From Firmicutes bacterium AM41-11 (GTDB lineage Bacteria > Bacillota_I > Bacilli_A > Erysipelotrichales > Erysipelotrichaceae), in assembly GCA_003480165.1 (NCBI GenBank), contig QUIQ01000005.1, forward strand, positions 46,954 to 110,953: a stretch of DNA of 64,000 bases. The letters are read 5' to 3'. Shown piece after piece: positions 53,595 to 61,156 of this stretch. The notes beneath the pieces are model-generated. The model did no database searches and had not been told where the DNA came from. It worked only from the letters and a program-made list of their open reading frames with translations. The stretch's first letter is position 1, and the number at the start of each line of letters is the position of its first letter. The translations under genes and the position numbers were made by a program.

Positions 53595-54584
53595 ATGAAA
53601 TTAGCCATCATTGGAACTGGCATGATTGTTGGCTGTGCTCTAGAATGCCTGGAACAAATCCCAAGCATTGAACGCAAAGCCATTTATGCCCGCCCTCACA
53701 GCAAAGACAAAGCGCAAGACCTAGCGCAAAAATATGCGATTCAAGAAGTCTATACGGATTATGACCAACTTCTAGCCCATGCAGATTGCGATACCGTTTA
53801 TATTGGTCTGATCAATAAAGTACATTACGAATATGCCAAAAAAGCTTTATTGGCCAATAAACACGTGATCTTAGAAAAACCCTTTTGTGTAAATGCCCAA
53901 GAAGCCAAAGAACTCATTGATTTAGCTCAAGAGAAAAAACGTTATCTCTTTGAAGCTTTCCGACCTTTGCATACACCGAATTTTTTAAGCATTAAAGAAG
54001 ATCTTCCAAAGCTCGGACCCATCAAGTGTATTCAATGTAACTATTCCCAATATTCATCTCGCTATAATGCTTATAAAGAAAAGAAGGCTCTGCCAGCCTT
54101 AGATCCTAAACTTTACGGCGGATCCCTCTATGATATCAACATCTATAATGTTACATTTGTGGTTGCCCTATTCGGTTTACCAAAACATGTGAAATATTAT
54201 GCCAACCTCGGCTTTAATGGCGTAGATACCTCTGGTACCGTATTTATGGAATACGATCATTTTTATGCTTTATGTACAGGTGCAAAAGATTCTGATAGCC
54301 CTGGTCATGCCTTGATTCAAGGCGAAGATGGGTATATATCCATTGACGATGGAGCCAATCTCATCGGTTCCTATCATCTATGCATACATAAAGAAAGCAC
54401 ACACATCAACAAAAATCTCTATTCGGATTGGATGATGCATGAATTCAAGGATTTCGAAGAAATGATTGAAAAACAAGAGTATCAAAAAATGCGTGATTAC
54501 TTAAAAATCACCTATGAAACAATGCAAGTTGTAGATCAAGCCATTGCCTCCATTCCATATGGCATTGAAAAAGCGAATCACTAA
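53595..54584 (+). CDS. Gfo/Idh/MocA-family oxidoreductase
   Basis: A 329-residue NAD(P)-dependent oxidoreductase. AIIGTGMIVGCALECLEQI is the Rossmann loop, EKPFCVNAQEAKELI carries the conserved Lys of the EKP motif, and DINIYNVTFVVALFG precedes the C-terminal substrate domain. Substrates in the family are sugars and inositols; this one is not determined. It is monocistronic, with AAGGAG before the ATG, TATAAT at about 53563 and a strong terminator. Confidence 0.9.
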   Translation: MKLAIIGTGMIVGCALECLEQIPSIERKAIYARPHSKDKAQDLAQKYAIQEVYTDYDQLLAHADCDTVYIGLINKVHYEYAKKALLANKHVILEKPFCVNAQEAKELIDLAQEKKRYLFEAFRPLHTPNFLSIKEDLPKLGPIKCIQCNYSQYSSRYNAYKEKKALPALDPKLYGGSLYDINIYNVTFVVALFGLPKHVKYYANLGFNGVDTSGTVFMEYDHFYALCTGAKDSDSPGHALIQGEDGYISIDDGANLIGSYHLCIHKESTHINKNLYSDWMMHEFKDFEEMIEKQEYQKMRDYLKITYETMQVVDQAIASIPYGIEKANH

Positions 54585-54598
54585 CGATTCGCTTTTTT
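54572..54598 (+). terminator. terminator of the Gfo/Idh/MocA gene
   Basis: AGCGAATC (54572-54579) and GATTCGCT (54586-54593) are perfect arms followed by T. The stem overlaps the stop codon. It can also end galE from the other strand. Confidence 0.85.
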
Positions 54599-54603
54599 GC
54601 TTA

Positions 54604-55620
54604 TTACTTTTTATATCCATTAGGATTTTGTTTCTGCCAGTTCCAAGAATCACGACACATGTCTTCAAGATTTCGTTTGGCTTGCCAACCTAAAACTTCT
54701 TTTGCTTTATCGGCATTTGAGAAACAAACGGCTAAGTCGCCTTCTCTTCTTGGCCCAATTTTATAGTTCAACTTCAAATTGTTCGCTTTTTCAAACGCAT
54801 GCACAATATCCAAAACGGAATAAGGGGTTCCGGTTCCCAGGTTAATAATATCTACACCTTTGCGAGTTTGGGCATATTCTACGGCCTTAACATGACCTTC
54901 TGCCAAATCACAAACATGAATGTAATCACGTAAACATGTACCATCTGGTGTGTCATAATCCCCACCAAATACAGTTAAACATTCTCTTTTTCCAATGGCT
55001 GTTTGTGAAACATAAGGCATTAGATTATTTGGAATACCTTGAGGATCTTCCCCAATGGTTCCAGATGGATGCGCTCCAATTGGATTAAAGTAACGTAACA
55101 AGATAACCGATAAATCTTTATCTGCATAAGCGGCATCACTTAAAATTTGTTCCATCATCCATTTTGTCCAACCATATGGATTGGTACAAGTTCCCTTTTT
55201 CATTGTTTCATATAATGGAGACGCATTTTCTGCTCCATAAACTGTAGCACTAGAAGAGAACACAATTTGATTGACGTGATTTTCTTTCATCACTTCTAAT
55301 AAAGTAAGGGTTGTATCAATGTTGTTGCGGTAATAGGCAACCGGTTTTTCTACCGATTCTCCAACAGCTTTTAAACCCGCAAAGTGAATCACGCAATCCA
55401 CAGGTTCTTTCTTGAATACAGCATCCAGGGCTGCTTTATCTTTTACATCAACTTCATAATGGGGAATTTGTATGTTTGTTAAAGCTTCAACACGCGCAAT
55501 AGCTTCGGGACAACTGTTATCATAATTATCCACAATGACAACTTCATGTCCTGCTTCAATTAAAGAAACCGCCGTATGGCTTCCAATATATCCGGCTCCG
55601 CCAGCTAGTAGTACTCTCAT
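54604..55620 (-). CDS. galE: UDP-glucose 4-epimerase
   Basis: Interconverts UDP-glucose and UDP-galactose. The 338 residues show VLLAGGAGYIGSHTAVSLIE, the Ser-Tyr-Lys site (SSSATVYG; YxxxK in the degenerate form NPYGWTKWMMEQ), RYFNPIGAHPSG and RDYIHVCDLAEGH. It is last in the polysaccharide-control operon, where it supplies galactose units. It follows the acyltransferase by 10 bases. Confidence 0.96.
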   Translation of the reverse strand: MRVLLAGGAGYIGSHTAVSLIEAGHEVVIVDNYDNSCPEAIARVEALTNIQIPHYEVDVKDKAALDAVFKKEPVDCVIHFAGLKAVGESVEKPVAYYRNNIDTTLTLLEVMKENHVNQIVFSSSATVYGAENASPLYETMKKGTCTNPYGWTKWMMEQILSDAAYADKDLSVILLRYFNPIGAHPSGTIGEDPQGIPNNLMPYVSQTAIGKRECLTVFGGDYDTPDGTCLRDYIHVCDLAEGHVKAVEYAQTRKGVDIINLGTGTPYSVLDIVHAFEKANNLKLNYKIGPRREGDLAVCFSNADKAKEVLGWQAKRNLEDMCRDSWNWQKQNPNGYKK

Positions 55621-55630
55621 ATTATTTTAT

Positions 55631-56284
55631 TTATTTCTCCTTTGAAACAATTATACCACCTGTTTTCCAAATAGAGTTAGCAGGTACAACACCCCGGACA
55701 CAGCTCACTGGATAAACATTGGAATTTGGTCCGATGACTGTACCAGGATTTAAGACACTGTTACATCCAACTTCTACATGATCGCCTAACATAGCTCCGA
55801 ATTTCTTTAATCCAGTTTCAATGTTTTCTGGTCCATGTACGACAACCAAAGTTTTATCGCTCTTTACATTTGAAGTAATAGATCCAGCGCCCATATGTGA
55901 ATAATATCCTAAGATACTATCGCCGACATAGTTATAATGAGGAGTTTGAACATGATCAAATAAGATGACATTTTTTAATTCGACACTATTACCAACAACG
56001 CAATCATTTCCAACTAAGGCACTGCTGCGAATAAACGCACAATGACGAACTTCGGTATTCGCACCAATAATACATGGAGCCCCTAAAAAAGCTGTTGGCG
56101 CAACGATAGCAGTTTCATGTACCCAAACTTGTGGGCTTACTTCTTTATATTCCTTTGGTAGAGTTGGTCCAAGGGCTAAGATAAAATCTTTAATTCCCTT
56201 TAATGCTTGCCAAGGGTAGGTAAACTGTTCTAAATAAGGTTTCGCTAAAGTGTGTTCTAAATCATACATTTCTTGAATTTTCAT
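55631..56284 (-). CDS. left-handed beta-helix protein (GlmU C-terminal-like acyl/nucleotidyltransferase)
   Basis: A 217-residue protein of hexapeptide repeats (APTAFLGAPCIIGANTEVRH, SALVGNDCVVGNSVELKNVI) ending in a short helix. It lacks the N-terminal nucleotidyl domain of GlmU (no GxGxRM motif), although the first 50 residues (YDLEHTLAKPYLEQFTYPWQ) are a lid seen in proteins commonly annotated as UDP-GlcNAc pyrophosphorylase-like. A sugar acyltransferase role is likely. Read-through of the terminator at 56299-56323 or its own promoter would be needed. Confidence 0.78.
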   Translation of the reverse strand: MKIQEMYDLEHTLAKPYLEQFTYPWQALKGIKDFILALGPTLPKEYKEVSPQVWVHETAIVAPTAFLGAPCIIGANTEVRHCAFIRSSALVGNDCVVGNSVELKNVILFDHVQTPHYNYVGDSILGYYSHMGAGSITSNVKSDKTLVVVHGPENIETGLKKFGAMLGDHVEVGCNSVLNPGTVIGPNSNVYPVSCVRGVVPANSIWKTGGIIVSKEK

Positions 56285-56298
56285 ATTTCTTCTCCTTT

Positions 56299-56323
56299 GA
56301 AAAAAAGCAGCAAAATGCTGCTT
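56299..56323 (-). terminator. terminator between the LCP and acyltransferase genes
   Basis: AAGCAGCA (56305-56312) and TGCTGCTT (56316-56323) form a perfect 8-bp stem with a 3-base loop; six T follow on the minus strand. It separates the first five genes of the operon from the last two. Confidence 0.85.
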
Positions 56324-56324
56324 C

Positions 56325-57788
56325 TTATTGACTGATTACATATGGAGGCTCTTCACCCATTGTTACAGCTTCAATGTCTGTTTTAGCCTCACTAATACTA
56401 TTTTCATCTGGATAGACAACGGATGCATTGTCACCTAATTCGTAACAATAATCGGTTCCACCATTTCCATCAAGACTATTGGAATAAATCTTCCAAGAAC
56501 CACCATTGTTTAATTGACTCTTAACTAATGCAGAAATATCATCCATTCCCATATTGGTATGGAATGTAGAAGCTAAGCTTTGCATAATGCTCGCATAGTT
56601 TGTCAAAATAGATGGGCTCATCAATTTATTCAAAATACCTGTTAATACACGCATTTGGTTCTTTCCACGTTCTCTATCGCCGGAAGCAAACGAATAACGT
56701 TCACGGGCAAAATCTAATGCTTGAGAACCATTCAATTCGATATTACCTTGTTTAAAGGTATATTCACCCGTCGAGAAATCTTGTGGGTTATTGACGGTAA
56801 TACCACCTAAGGTATCAACCAATTGCGTAACCGTTTGGAAACCAACTTTTACGTTGTAGTTAATATCAATATCCATGAAGTTTTCAATCGTCATTTCGGT
56901 TGTTCCTACACCATGAAGTCCGGTATGCGTCAACTTATCTTTTTGTCCATTGGCACATCCCATACTTTCATCACAAACCGTTGTAACATAGTAGTCACGA
57001 GGAATACTTGTCATTAAAACCGTACGAGTTTTTGGATTAACCGTAACAATCATATCCACATCACTACGGCTGGTTTCCTCTACACTACCACGTGAATCAC
57101 TACCACTGATCAAAACATTAAAAGCTTTTGAAGTAACATCGGTTGTTGTAGAGGTATCGGCTTTCTTTACTGTATAGTTATAAGAATAAATTGCTTTGAT
57201 TTCATCTTCGATGTTTTCTTGACCTTCTAAATCTTCAATCATAGATAAATTGGAAGAATCAATCATCATCAAATCAATCTTTTGGCCTTTAAAATCATTC
57301 ACCAATTGAATTGTTGAATCATATTCTTGTACAGTGAACTTCTTTCCATAAGATTTTAATTCGGAACATGCCTTGTCTGTATACTTACGTGCATTGTTCT
57401 TTAAAATTCCAATTGTTTGGCCATTTAAGTCATCTTCACTCTTTAATGGGCTTGTCTTAAGGGCATACAAAACAATCACATGTTTTTCAATGGTTTTATT
57501 TTGTGTCATCGTGCTTAAAGCACCACTGGTATTGATTAAATAGTAAGAACCTAAACCACTACCAAGTGCTAAAACCACTGCTAATACACATCCAATAATA
57601 GAAACAACTAAATGTTTGCTGAGGGCCAGTAAAAAGACTAGGCATACCACAATCAACAATAAAACCCCGATCATGCCCACAAACATCGTTGGCAATACAT
57701 TTAAACGAATGAGTGACAAAAACAAGAAAGCCGATAATAAAAGGGCAACAATTCCAAAATACAATCCTGGCTTTTTCAAAGTTTTCAT
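56325..57788 (-). CDS. LytR-CpsA-Psr (LCP) family protein with an added extracellular solute-binding-like domain
   Basis: A 487-residue membrane enzyme that attaches wall polymers to peptidoglycan. Order: three to four N-terminal transmembrane segments, an extracellular region at about 105-195 (SEDDLNGQTIGILKNNARKY, YDSTIQLVNDFKGQKIDLM) resembling the lobe of family-3 solute-binding proteins, then the LCP domain from about 213 with ISGSDSRG, TVNPKTRTVLMTSIPRDYYV and DFARERYSFASGDRERGKNQ, which hold the Arg/Asp residues that bind the pyrophosphate lipid. It follows the lipoprotein gene by 2 bases. Confidence 0.88.
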   Translation of the reverse strand: MKTLKKPGLYFGIVALLLSAFLFLSLIRLNVLPTMFVGMIGVLLLIVVCLVFLLALSKHLVVSIIGCVLAVVLALGSGLGSYYLINTSGALSTMTQNKTIEKHVIVLYALKTSPLKSEDDLNGQTIGILKNNARKYTDKACSELKSYGKKFTVQEYDSTIQLVNDFKGQKIDLMMIDSSNLSMIEDLEGQENIEDEIKAIYSYNYTVKKADTSTTTDVTSKAFNVLISGSDSRGSVEETSRSDVDMIVTVNPKTRTVLMTSIPRDYYVTTVCDESMGCANGQKDKLTHTGLHGVGTTEMTIENFMDIDINYNVKVGFQTVTQLVDTLGGITVNNPQDFSTGEYTFKQGNIELNGSQALDFARERYSFASGDRERGKNQMRVLTGILNKLMSPSILTNYASIMQSLASTFHTNMGMDDISALVKSQLNNGGSWKIYSNSLDGNGGTDYCYELGDNASVVYPDENSISEAKTDIEAVTMGEEPPYVISQ

Positions 57789-57790
57789 TT

Positions 57791-58354
57791 CTATTCACCT
57801 CCAGTGATAGAAGATAATACCGTAAATGATGCTGCATCTACTGTAATTGTATTTAATAAATCATTCAGGTGGAACGTCACAATATATTGTGTTCCATCCG
57901 AACTTGTTGTGCAACCAAGGTCAGTTACATCGGATTGCGTTACACCAACATTTGCCAAGGCAGCATTAATAGCCTGCGTTTGGTTCTCATCAAAGGTTTC
58001 CTTTTTGTTCTCCTTTGTACTTGGCGTACTCTTTTTAGTTTCCGTCTTTTCTTCTTTAACTGGTTCTTCTTTTGTAGTTTGCGAATTTCCACTAGCTTTT
58101 TTACCATAGCTACGATCTTGGATAATTCCATCAAAGCCAATCTTGTAATTATATGAACCAGATGGGGTATCAAAACTTACTGAATAATAATTGCTTCCTT
58201 TTTCTATAGAAACATTTTCGCATTCACTTTTGCTGGCATTGGCATCATCACGCGCTACCTCTAAGATATCTTTTTTCGTAATATTTAAATTTCCACTTCC
58301 ACATGCCGTCAATAAAAGGGAACAAGCAATGGCACAAAGAATTTTTTTACGCAT
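57791..58354 (-). CDS. lipoprotein with PepSY-like repeats
   Basis: A 187-residue lipoprotein. RKKILCAIACSLLLTACGSG is a type II signal peptide with lipobox LTAC. The mature chain has a PepSY-like repeat (ITKKDILEVARDDANASKSE, YNYKIGFDGIIQDR), a Lys/Glu/Thr-rich linker (about 92-130) and a second PepSY-like repeat (INAALANVGVTQSDV). PepSY domains often inhibit proteases or cover other proteins; its target here is unknown. The ATG at 58354 follows AGGAGG by 9 bases and overlaps the kinase gene end. Confidence 0.8.
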   Translation of the reverse strand: MRKKILCAIACSLLLTACGSGNLNITKKDILEVARDDANASKSECENVSIEKGSNYYSVSFDTPSGSYNYKIGFDGIIQDRSYGKKASGNSQTTKEEPVKEEKTETKKSTPSTKENKKETFDENQTQAINAALANVGVTQSDVTDLGCTTSSDGTQYIVTFHLNDLLNTITVDAASFTVLSSITGGE

Positions 58355-59054
58355 TGTCTTTGTCCTCCTGACCATAACCATAGCCGTAACCATAGCCATA
58401 ATGTTTATCAGAGAATTCTTCTACTTTATTTAATACGATTCCAAATACATTTCCACCGTTTCTTTGAACATCGTTAATTGCACTTTTTACTTTTCGTTTA
58501 TCAGCCGTTTTTGAATCTACGACAAATAATACACCATCACTGACATTACATACAGGAATGGAGTCACTCGATACCGCAATTGGTGGACAGTCTATAATAA
58601 TATATCCAAATGATTTACGTGCCTGGTTTAAGAAAGCACCTAAGCGACGAGAACCTAAAACTTCACTTGGATTTGGCACTTTATGCCCGGCTGTAATAAC
58701 GGATAAAGTTTCTCCATTAGGGAATACGTGTTCTTGAACTCCATCGTATTCGCGAACTGGTGTTTCTTCTTTAAATTGACTCATGATATTAGAAAGTCCT
58801 GAGCGATTACTAATATGCAATAATTTATGTACACTTGGGTTACGTAAATCACAGTCAATTAATAATACATTTTTATATTTAGCTGCCATGATTCGCGCTA
58901 AATTGGTAGATACTGTACTTTTTCCTTCATTAGGTGCTGTACTAACTACATTGATAACTTGGATCTTATCGTCCATTTGAGAAAACTCAATATTGGTCCG
59001 CAATCCCCGGTATATTTCATCTACATCAAATTGATTTCTTTTCTTCTTTGCCAT
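58347..59054 (-). CDS. bacterial tyrosine kinase CpsD/CapB
   Basis: A 235-residue BY-kinase. Walker A is STAPNEGKSTVSTNLA, Walker A' is VLLIDCDLRNP, and Walker B is GYIIIDCPP. The C-terminus HYGYGYGYGYG is the tyrosine cluster that is autophosphorylated. It lacks its own membrane activator, which is supplied by the CpsC-like protein encoded two genes upstream. Its phosphatase CpsB is encoded between. It controls polymer length and export. Confidence 0.93.
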   Translation of the reverse strand: MAKKKRNQFDVDEIYRGLRTNIEFSQMDDKIQVINVVSTAPNEGKSTVSTNLARIMAAKYKNVLLIDCDLRNPSVHKLLHISNRSGLSNIMSQFKEETPVREYDGVQEHVFPNGETLSVITAGHKVPNPSEVLGSRRLGAFLNQARKSFGYIIIDCPPIAVSSDSIPVCNVSDGVLFVVDSKTADKRKVKSAINDVQRNGGNVFGIVLNKVEEFSDKHYGYGYGYGYGQEDKDNA

Positions 59055-59056
59055 CT

Positions 59057-59839
59057 CTATCTCCTAAAGAATCCAAAACGTTTCTTTTTCTTCTTTTGTA
59101 CAACTGTTAAATCTTCCACAGGTCGACCTTCTAAGATTGCTTGTGGATTGGAATAAAATAGTAAATCCGCGTTTTCTTTTCCTAGCCGTTCTTCTACTTC
59201 CTGGTAGGCATCACTCAAACATTCCACGCGCCGTCCGCTACTACGATGCGTATCGGTACAAATTAAGTGTCCCACACCTTTTTCTAACAATTCCCAGGCA
59301 TTGTCTTGCACTTGGCTGCCGCTCATTCCCATTAAGGAAGTTCGATTGATTTGTAGAACATATCCTTCATTTTGCCAGTTTTCAATGATGTCCCAATCCA
59401 ATCCATGATGGAAGTACCGTTCGATATGCGCAATAACAGGTTTATATCCGCGCACACTACATTCATACAAGGTATCTTCGTGATAGGAAATTCGATGAAT
59501 ATCTTTAAGTACATTGTATTCTACTAACATGTATTTTGTACCATTGATACAAGGATACAAGCCATCATCCAAATACTGAATGAACTCACTGTTCATCATA
59601 ACTTCTCCACCTAAATAGATAGGAAGCGAACTCATTTCTTTTAACTCTTTCTGGCGAGAAACAATTTCATCATATACACTTTGATCCAATTGTCCCGGAA
59701 TAAAATGAGGGGTGCTGCAAATCGCCACAATCCCATCTTGTTGGGCTTGTGAGATTGCTTCCATCGCATCCATTTTATTGGGCATGCCATCATCAATCCC
59801 CCAGGCAACATGGGAGTGCATATCAATCATTCTAGACAT
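59057..59839 (-). CDS. CpsB/CapC-type tyrosine-protein phosphatase (PHP domain)
   Basis: A 260-residue Mn-dependent phosphatase of the PHP fold. MIDMHSHVAWGIDDG gives the first His pair and Asp, ICSTPHFIPG the third His, PVIAHIERYFHHG and ICTDTHRSSGR the remaining ligands. It removes phosphate from the Tyr tail of CpsD. The ATG at 59839 overlaps the end of the CpsC gene by 8 bases; a second ATG at 59830 is also possible. The C-terminal Lys/Arg run (KKKKKRFGFFRR) may bind membrane. Confidence 0.9.
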   Translation of the reverse strand: MSRMIDMHSHVAWGIDDGMPNKMDAMEAISQAQQDGIVAICSTPHFIPGQLDQSVYDEIVSRQKELKEMSSLPIYLGGEVMMNSEFIQYLDDGLYPCINGTKYMLVEYNVLKDIHRISYHEDTLYECSVRGYKPVIAHIERYFHHGLDWDIIENWQNEGYVLQINRTSLMGMSGSQVQDNAWELLEKGVGHLICTDTHRSSGRRVECLSDAYQEVEERLGKENADLLFYSNPQAILEGRPVEDLTVVQKKKKKRFGFFRR

Positions 59840-60566
59840 TGTCAAAATCCGGAAGCTCACAGAAGACAGGAATGCCTAAATATTTTTCAGCTTCTTCTTT
59901 ATTACGTAAACGACGATCAAATAACATCTTCAATACAGAATATCCAACGCCAAGAATAAATCCAATAAGCGCTGCCATCACACTATTCTTTTTCGCATTT
60001 GGTCCACTTGGAATATAAGATAATTTTGCCTTATCTACAATTTCAATATTACGTACATTCAAGTTTTTCATCATACGGTTCATAAATGTATTCACCGTAT
60101 CATCGGCAATGGATTTTGATAATTTTGGATCATCTGTGGTAGCAGTAACGGTAATGATTTCGGTATCCGCTTCATTCTCCACCGTTAAACAATTACGCAC
60201 ATCTTCCGCACTTTCCAAACCAACATTTTTTGCCACTTCCGACATAATATTGTTTTGTGTGATCAAGTTCACAACGTTGGTAACCAACTTAGAGTTGGCA
60301 ATTTGTGAATTGTAATCCAACGAACCACTTTCCGTAACTTGCGGTGTTAAATAAATCGAAGTGGAAGCAGTATAGGTTGGTGTAATAAAAAGTTTGGTGA
60401 ACATAAAACCACAAACACCAAAAACCACAGTTAACACAACGATTAATTTAATGTTTTTCAAAAGACTGCGAAATAACTCAAGTAAATCAATTGTCATTTC
60501 TTCATCTTCTGGTTGTTGAATATCATTCATATTCAACTCGGTACGACTTAATCTAGTCTTAGCCAT
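59832..60566 (-). CDS. chain-length determinant / kinase activator CpsC (Wzz family)
   Basis: A 244-residue membrane protein. Two transmembrane helices (IKLIVVLTVVFGVCGFMF at about 38-56 and SVMAALIGFILGVGYSV near 196) enclose an extracellular domain (TPTYTASTSIYLTPQVT). The C-terminal cytosolic tail after RRLRNKEEAEKYLGIPVF recruits CpsD. It is the first gene of the polysaccharide-control operon, with AGGAGG before the ATG. Confidence 0.92.
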   Translation of the reverse strand: MAKTRLSRTELNMNDIQQPEDEEMTIDLLELFRSLLKNIKLIVVLTVVFGVCGFMFTKLFITPTYTASTSIYLTPQVTESGSLDYNSQIANSKLVTNVVNLITQNNIMSEVAKNVGLESAEDVRNCLTVENEADTEIITVTATTDDPKLSKSIADDTVNTFMNRMMKNLNVRNIEIVDKAKLSYIPSGPNAKKNSVMAALIGFILGVGYSVLKMLFDRRLRNKEEAEKYLGIPVFCELPDFDNV

Positions 60567-60587
60567 AATTTCCTCCTCTTATCCTAA

Positions 60588-60636
60588 ACTTCATACTTGT
60601 GAAATAACCCCATTTTTTATTTCACAAAAATGAAGT
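60588..60636 (-). promoter_or_regulatory. long hairpin in the cps operon leader
   Basis: An 11-bp inverted repeat TTGTGAAATAA/TTATTTCACAA (60597-60607 and 60617-60627) has a 9-base loop and is extended by ACTTCA/TGAAGT (60588-60593 and 60631-60636). It sits between the promoter and the ribosome site, with no T run after it. Confidence 0.75.
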
Positions 60637-60654
60637 CCTTTTTAACCATCGTCT

Positions 60655-60663
60655 AGTATATCA
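60655..60663 (-). promoter_or_regulatory. extended -10 promoter of the cps operon
   Basis: On the minus strand TGA-TATACT (TATACT at 60655-60660) forms an extended -10 box about 90 bases upstream of the CpsC start; no good -35 box is visible. Confidence 0.5.
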
Positions 60664-61068
60664 TAACTTTTTCACACACACGACCGCTTTTCCCTATATA
60701 TTATAGTTTTATAACGCATATCATCAAATAATTGAATAAAATAGTGCTTTTTGTGAATATTTAGGAAGATCTACCTATTTATCATGCTTTTCGGAATAAA
60801 AAAACAAAAGGCAATGTTACTTACCATCACCTTTTGTTCTTTTTGTTTATTATTTAGGAGAGAGAAATATATGAAGTTTATTTCATATTTGTGACCCTTA
60901 TCTAGGTCACCTTTAAGATACAAAAACAATATCTAAAATTTTCCAATCTACTATGTGAAAACATGTGAATTTTTGCGCATATATGGCAGATTGTGGGTTG
61001 TTAAAATCTTTTTTATTTTTATTTCCTTTTAAAATGGTCCCATACATATTTTCTGAGAATTACAACAC
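60664..61068. other. long intergenic region between the cps and nrd operons
   Basis: About 590 bases (60567-61156) carry no recognisable gene. On the plus strand there is a terminator-like stem ACAAAAGG/CCTTTTGT (60804-60811, 60830-60837) with T after and A before; AGGAGAGAG then ATG at 60871 encoding only MKFISYL (stop at 60892-60894); and the inverted repeat GTGACC/GGTCAC (60891-60896, 60905-60910) which overlaps that stop. The arrangement would fit a small RNA or leader peptide, but I see no firm promoter. Confidence 0.35.
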
Positions 61069-61096
61069 TTGATTTAATTTTTTTAAAACGTATACT
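61069..61096 (+). promoter_or_regulatory. promoter of nrdD
   Basis: TTGATT (61069-61074) and TATACT (61091-61096) are spaced by 16 bases, 60 bases before the ATG. I find no clear NrdR box. Confidence 0.6.
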
Positions 61097-61114
61097 GAAT
61101 ATGCTACGTAAGTT

Positions 61115-61136
61115 AATAGTTGAAGGTTCAACTATT
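61115..61136 (+). promoter_or_regulatory. perfect inverted repeat in the nrdD leader
   Basis: AATAGTTGAA and TTCAACTATT face each other around GG, a 10-bp perfect repeat ending 6 bases before the AAGGAG ribosome site. It can be a DNA operator or an RNA hairpin next to the ribosome site. Confidence 0.75.
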
Positions 61137-61156
61137 TCATATAAGGAGATCATACT

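Noticed and set aside
58347..58400. Tandem repeat encoding YGYGYG as a possible mobile or CRISPR-like repeat
   Set aside because: It is the tyrosine-rich tail of the CpsD kinase, a known feature of that family.
61069..61156. NrdR box upstream of nrdD
   Set aside because: I could not find the ACA...TATATAT...TGT-like paired boxes; the inverted repeat there has a different sequence.
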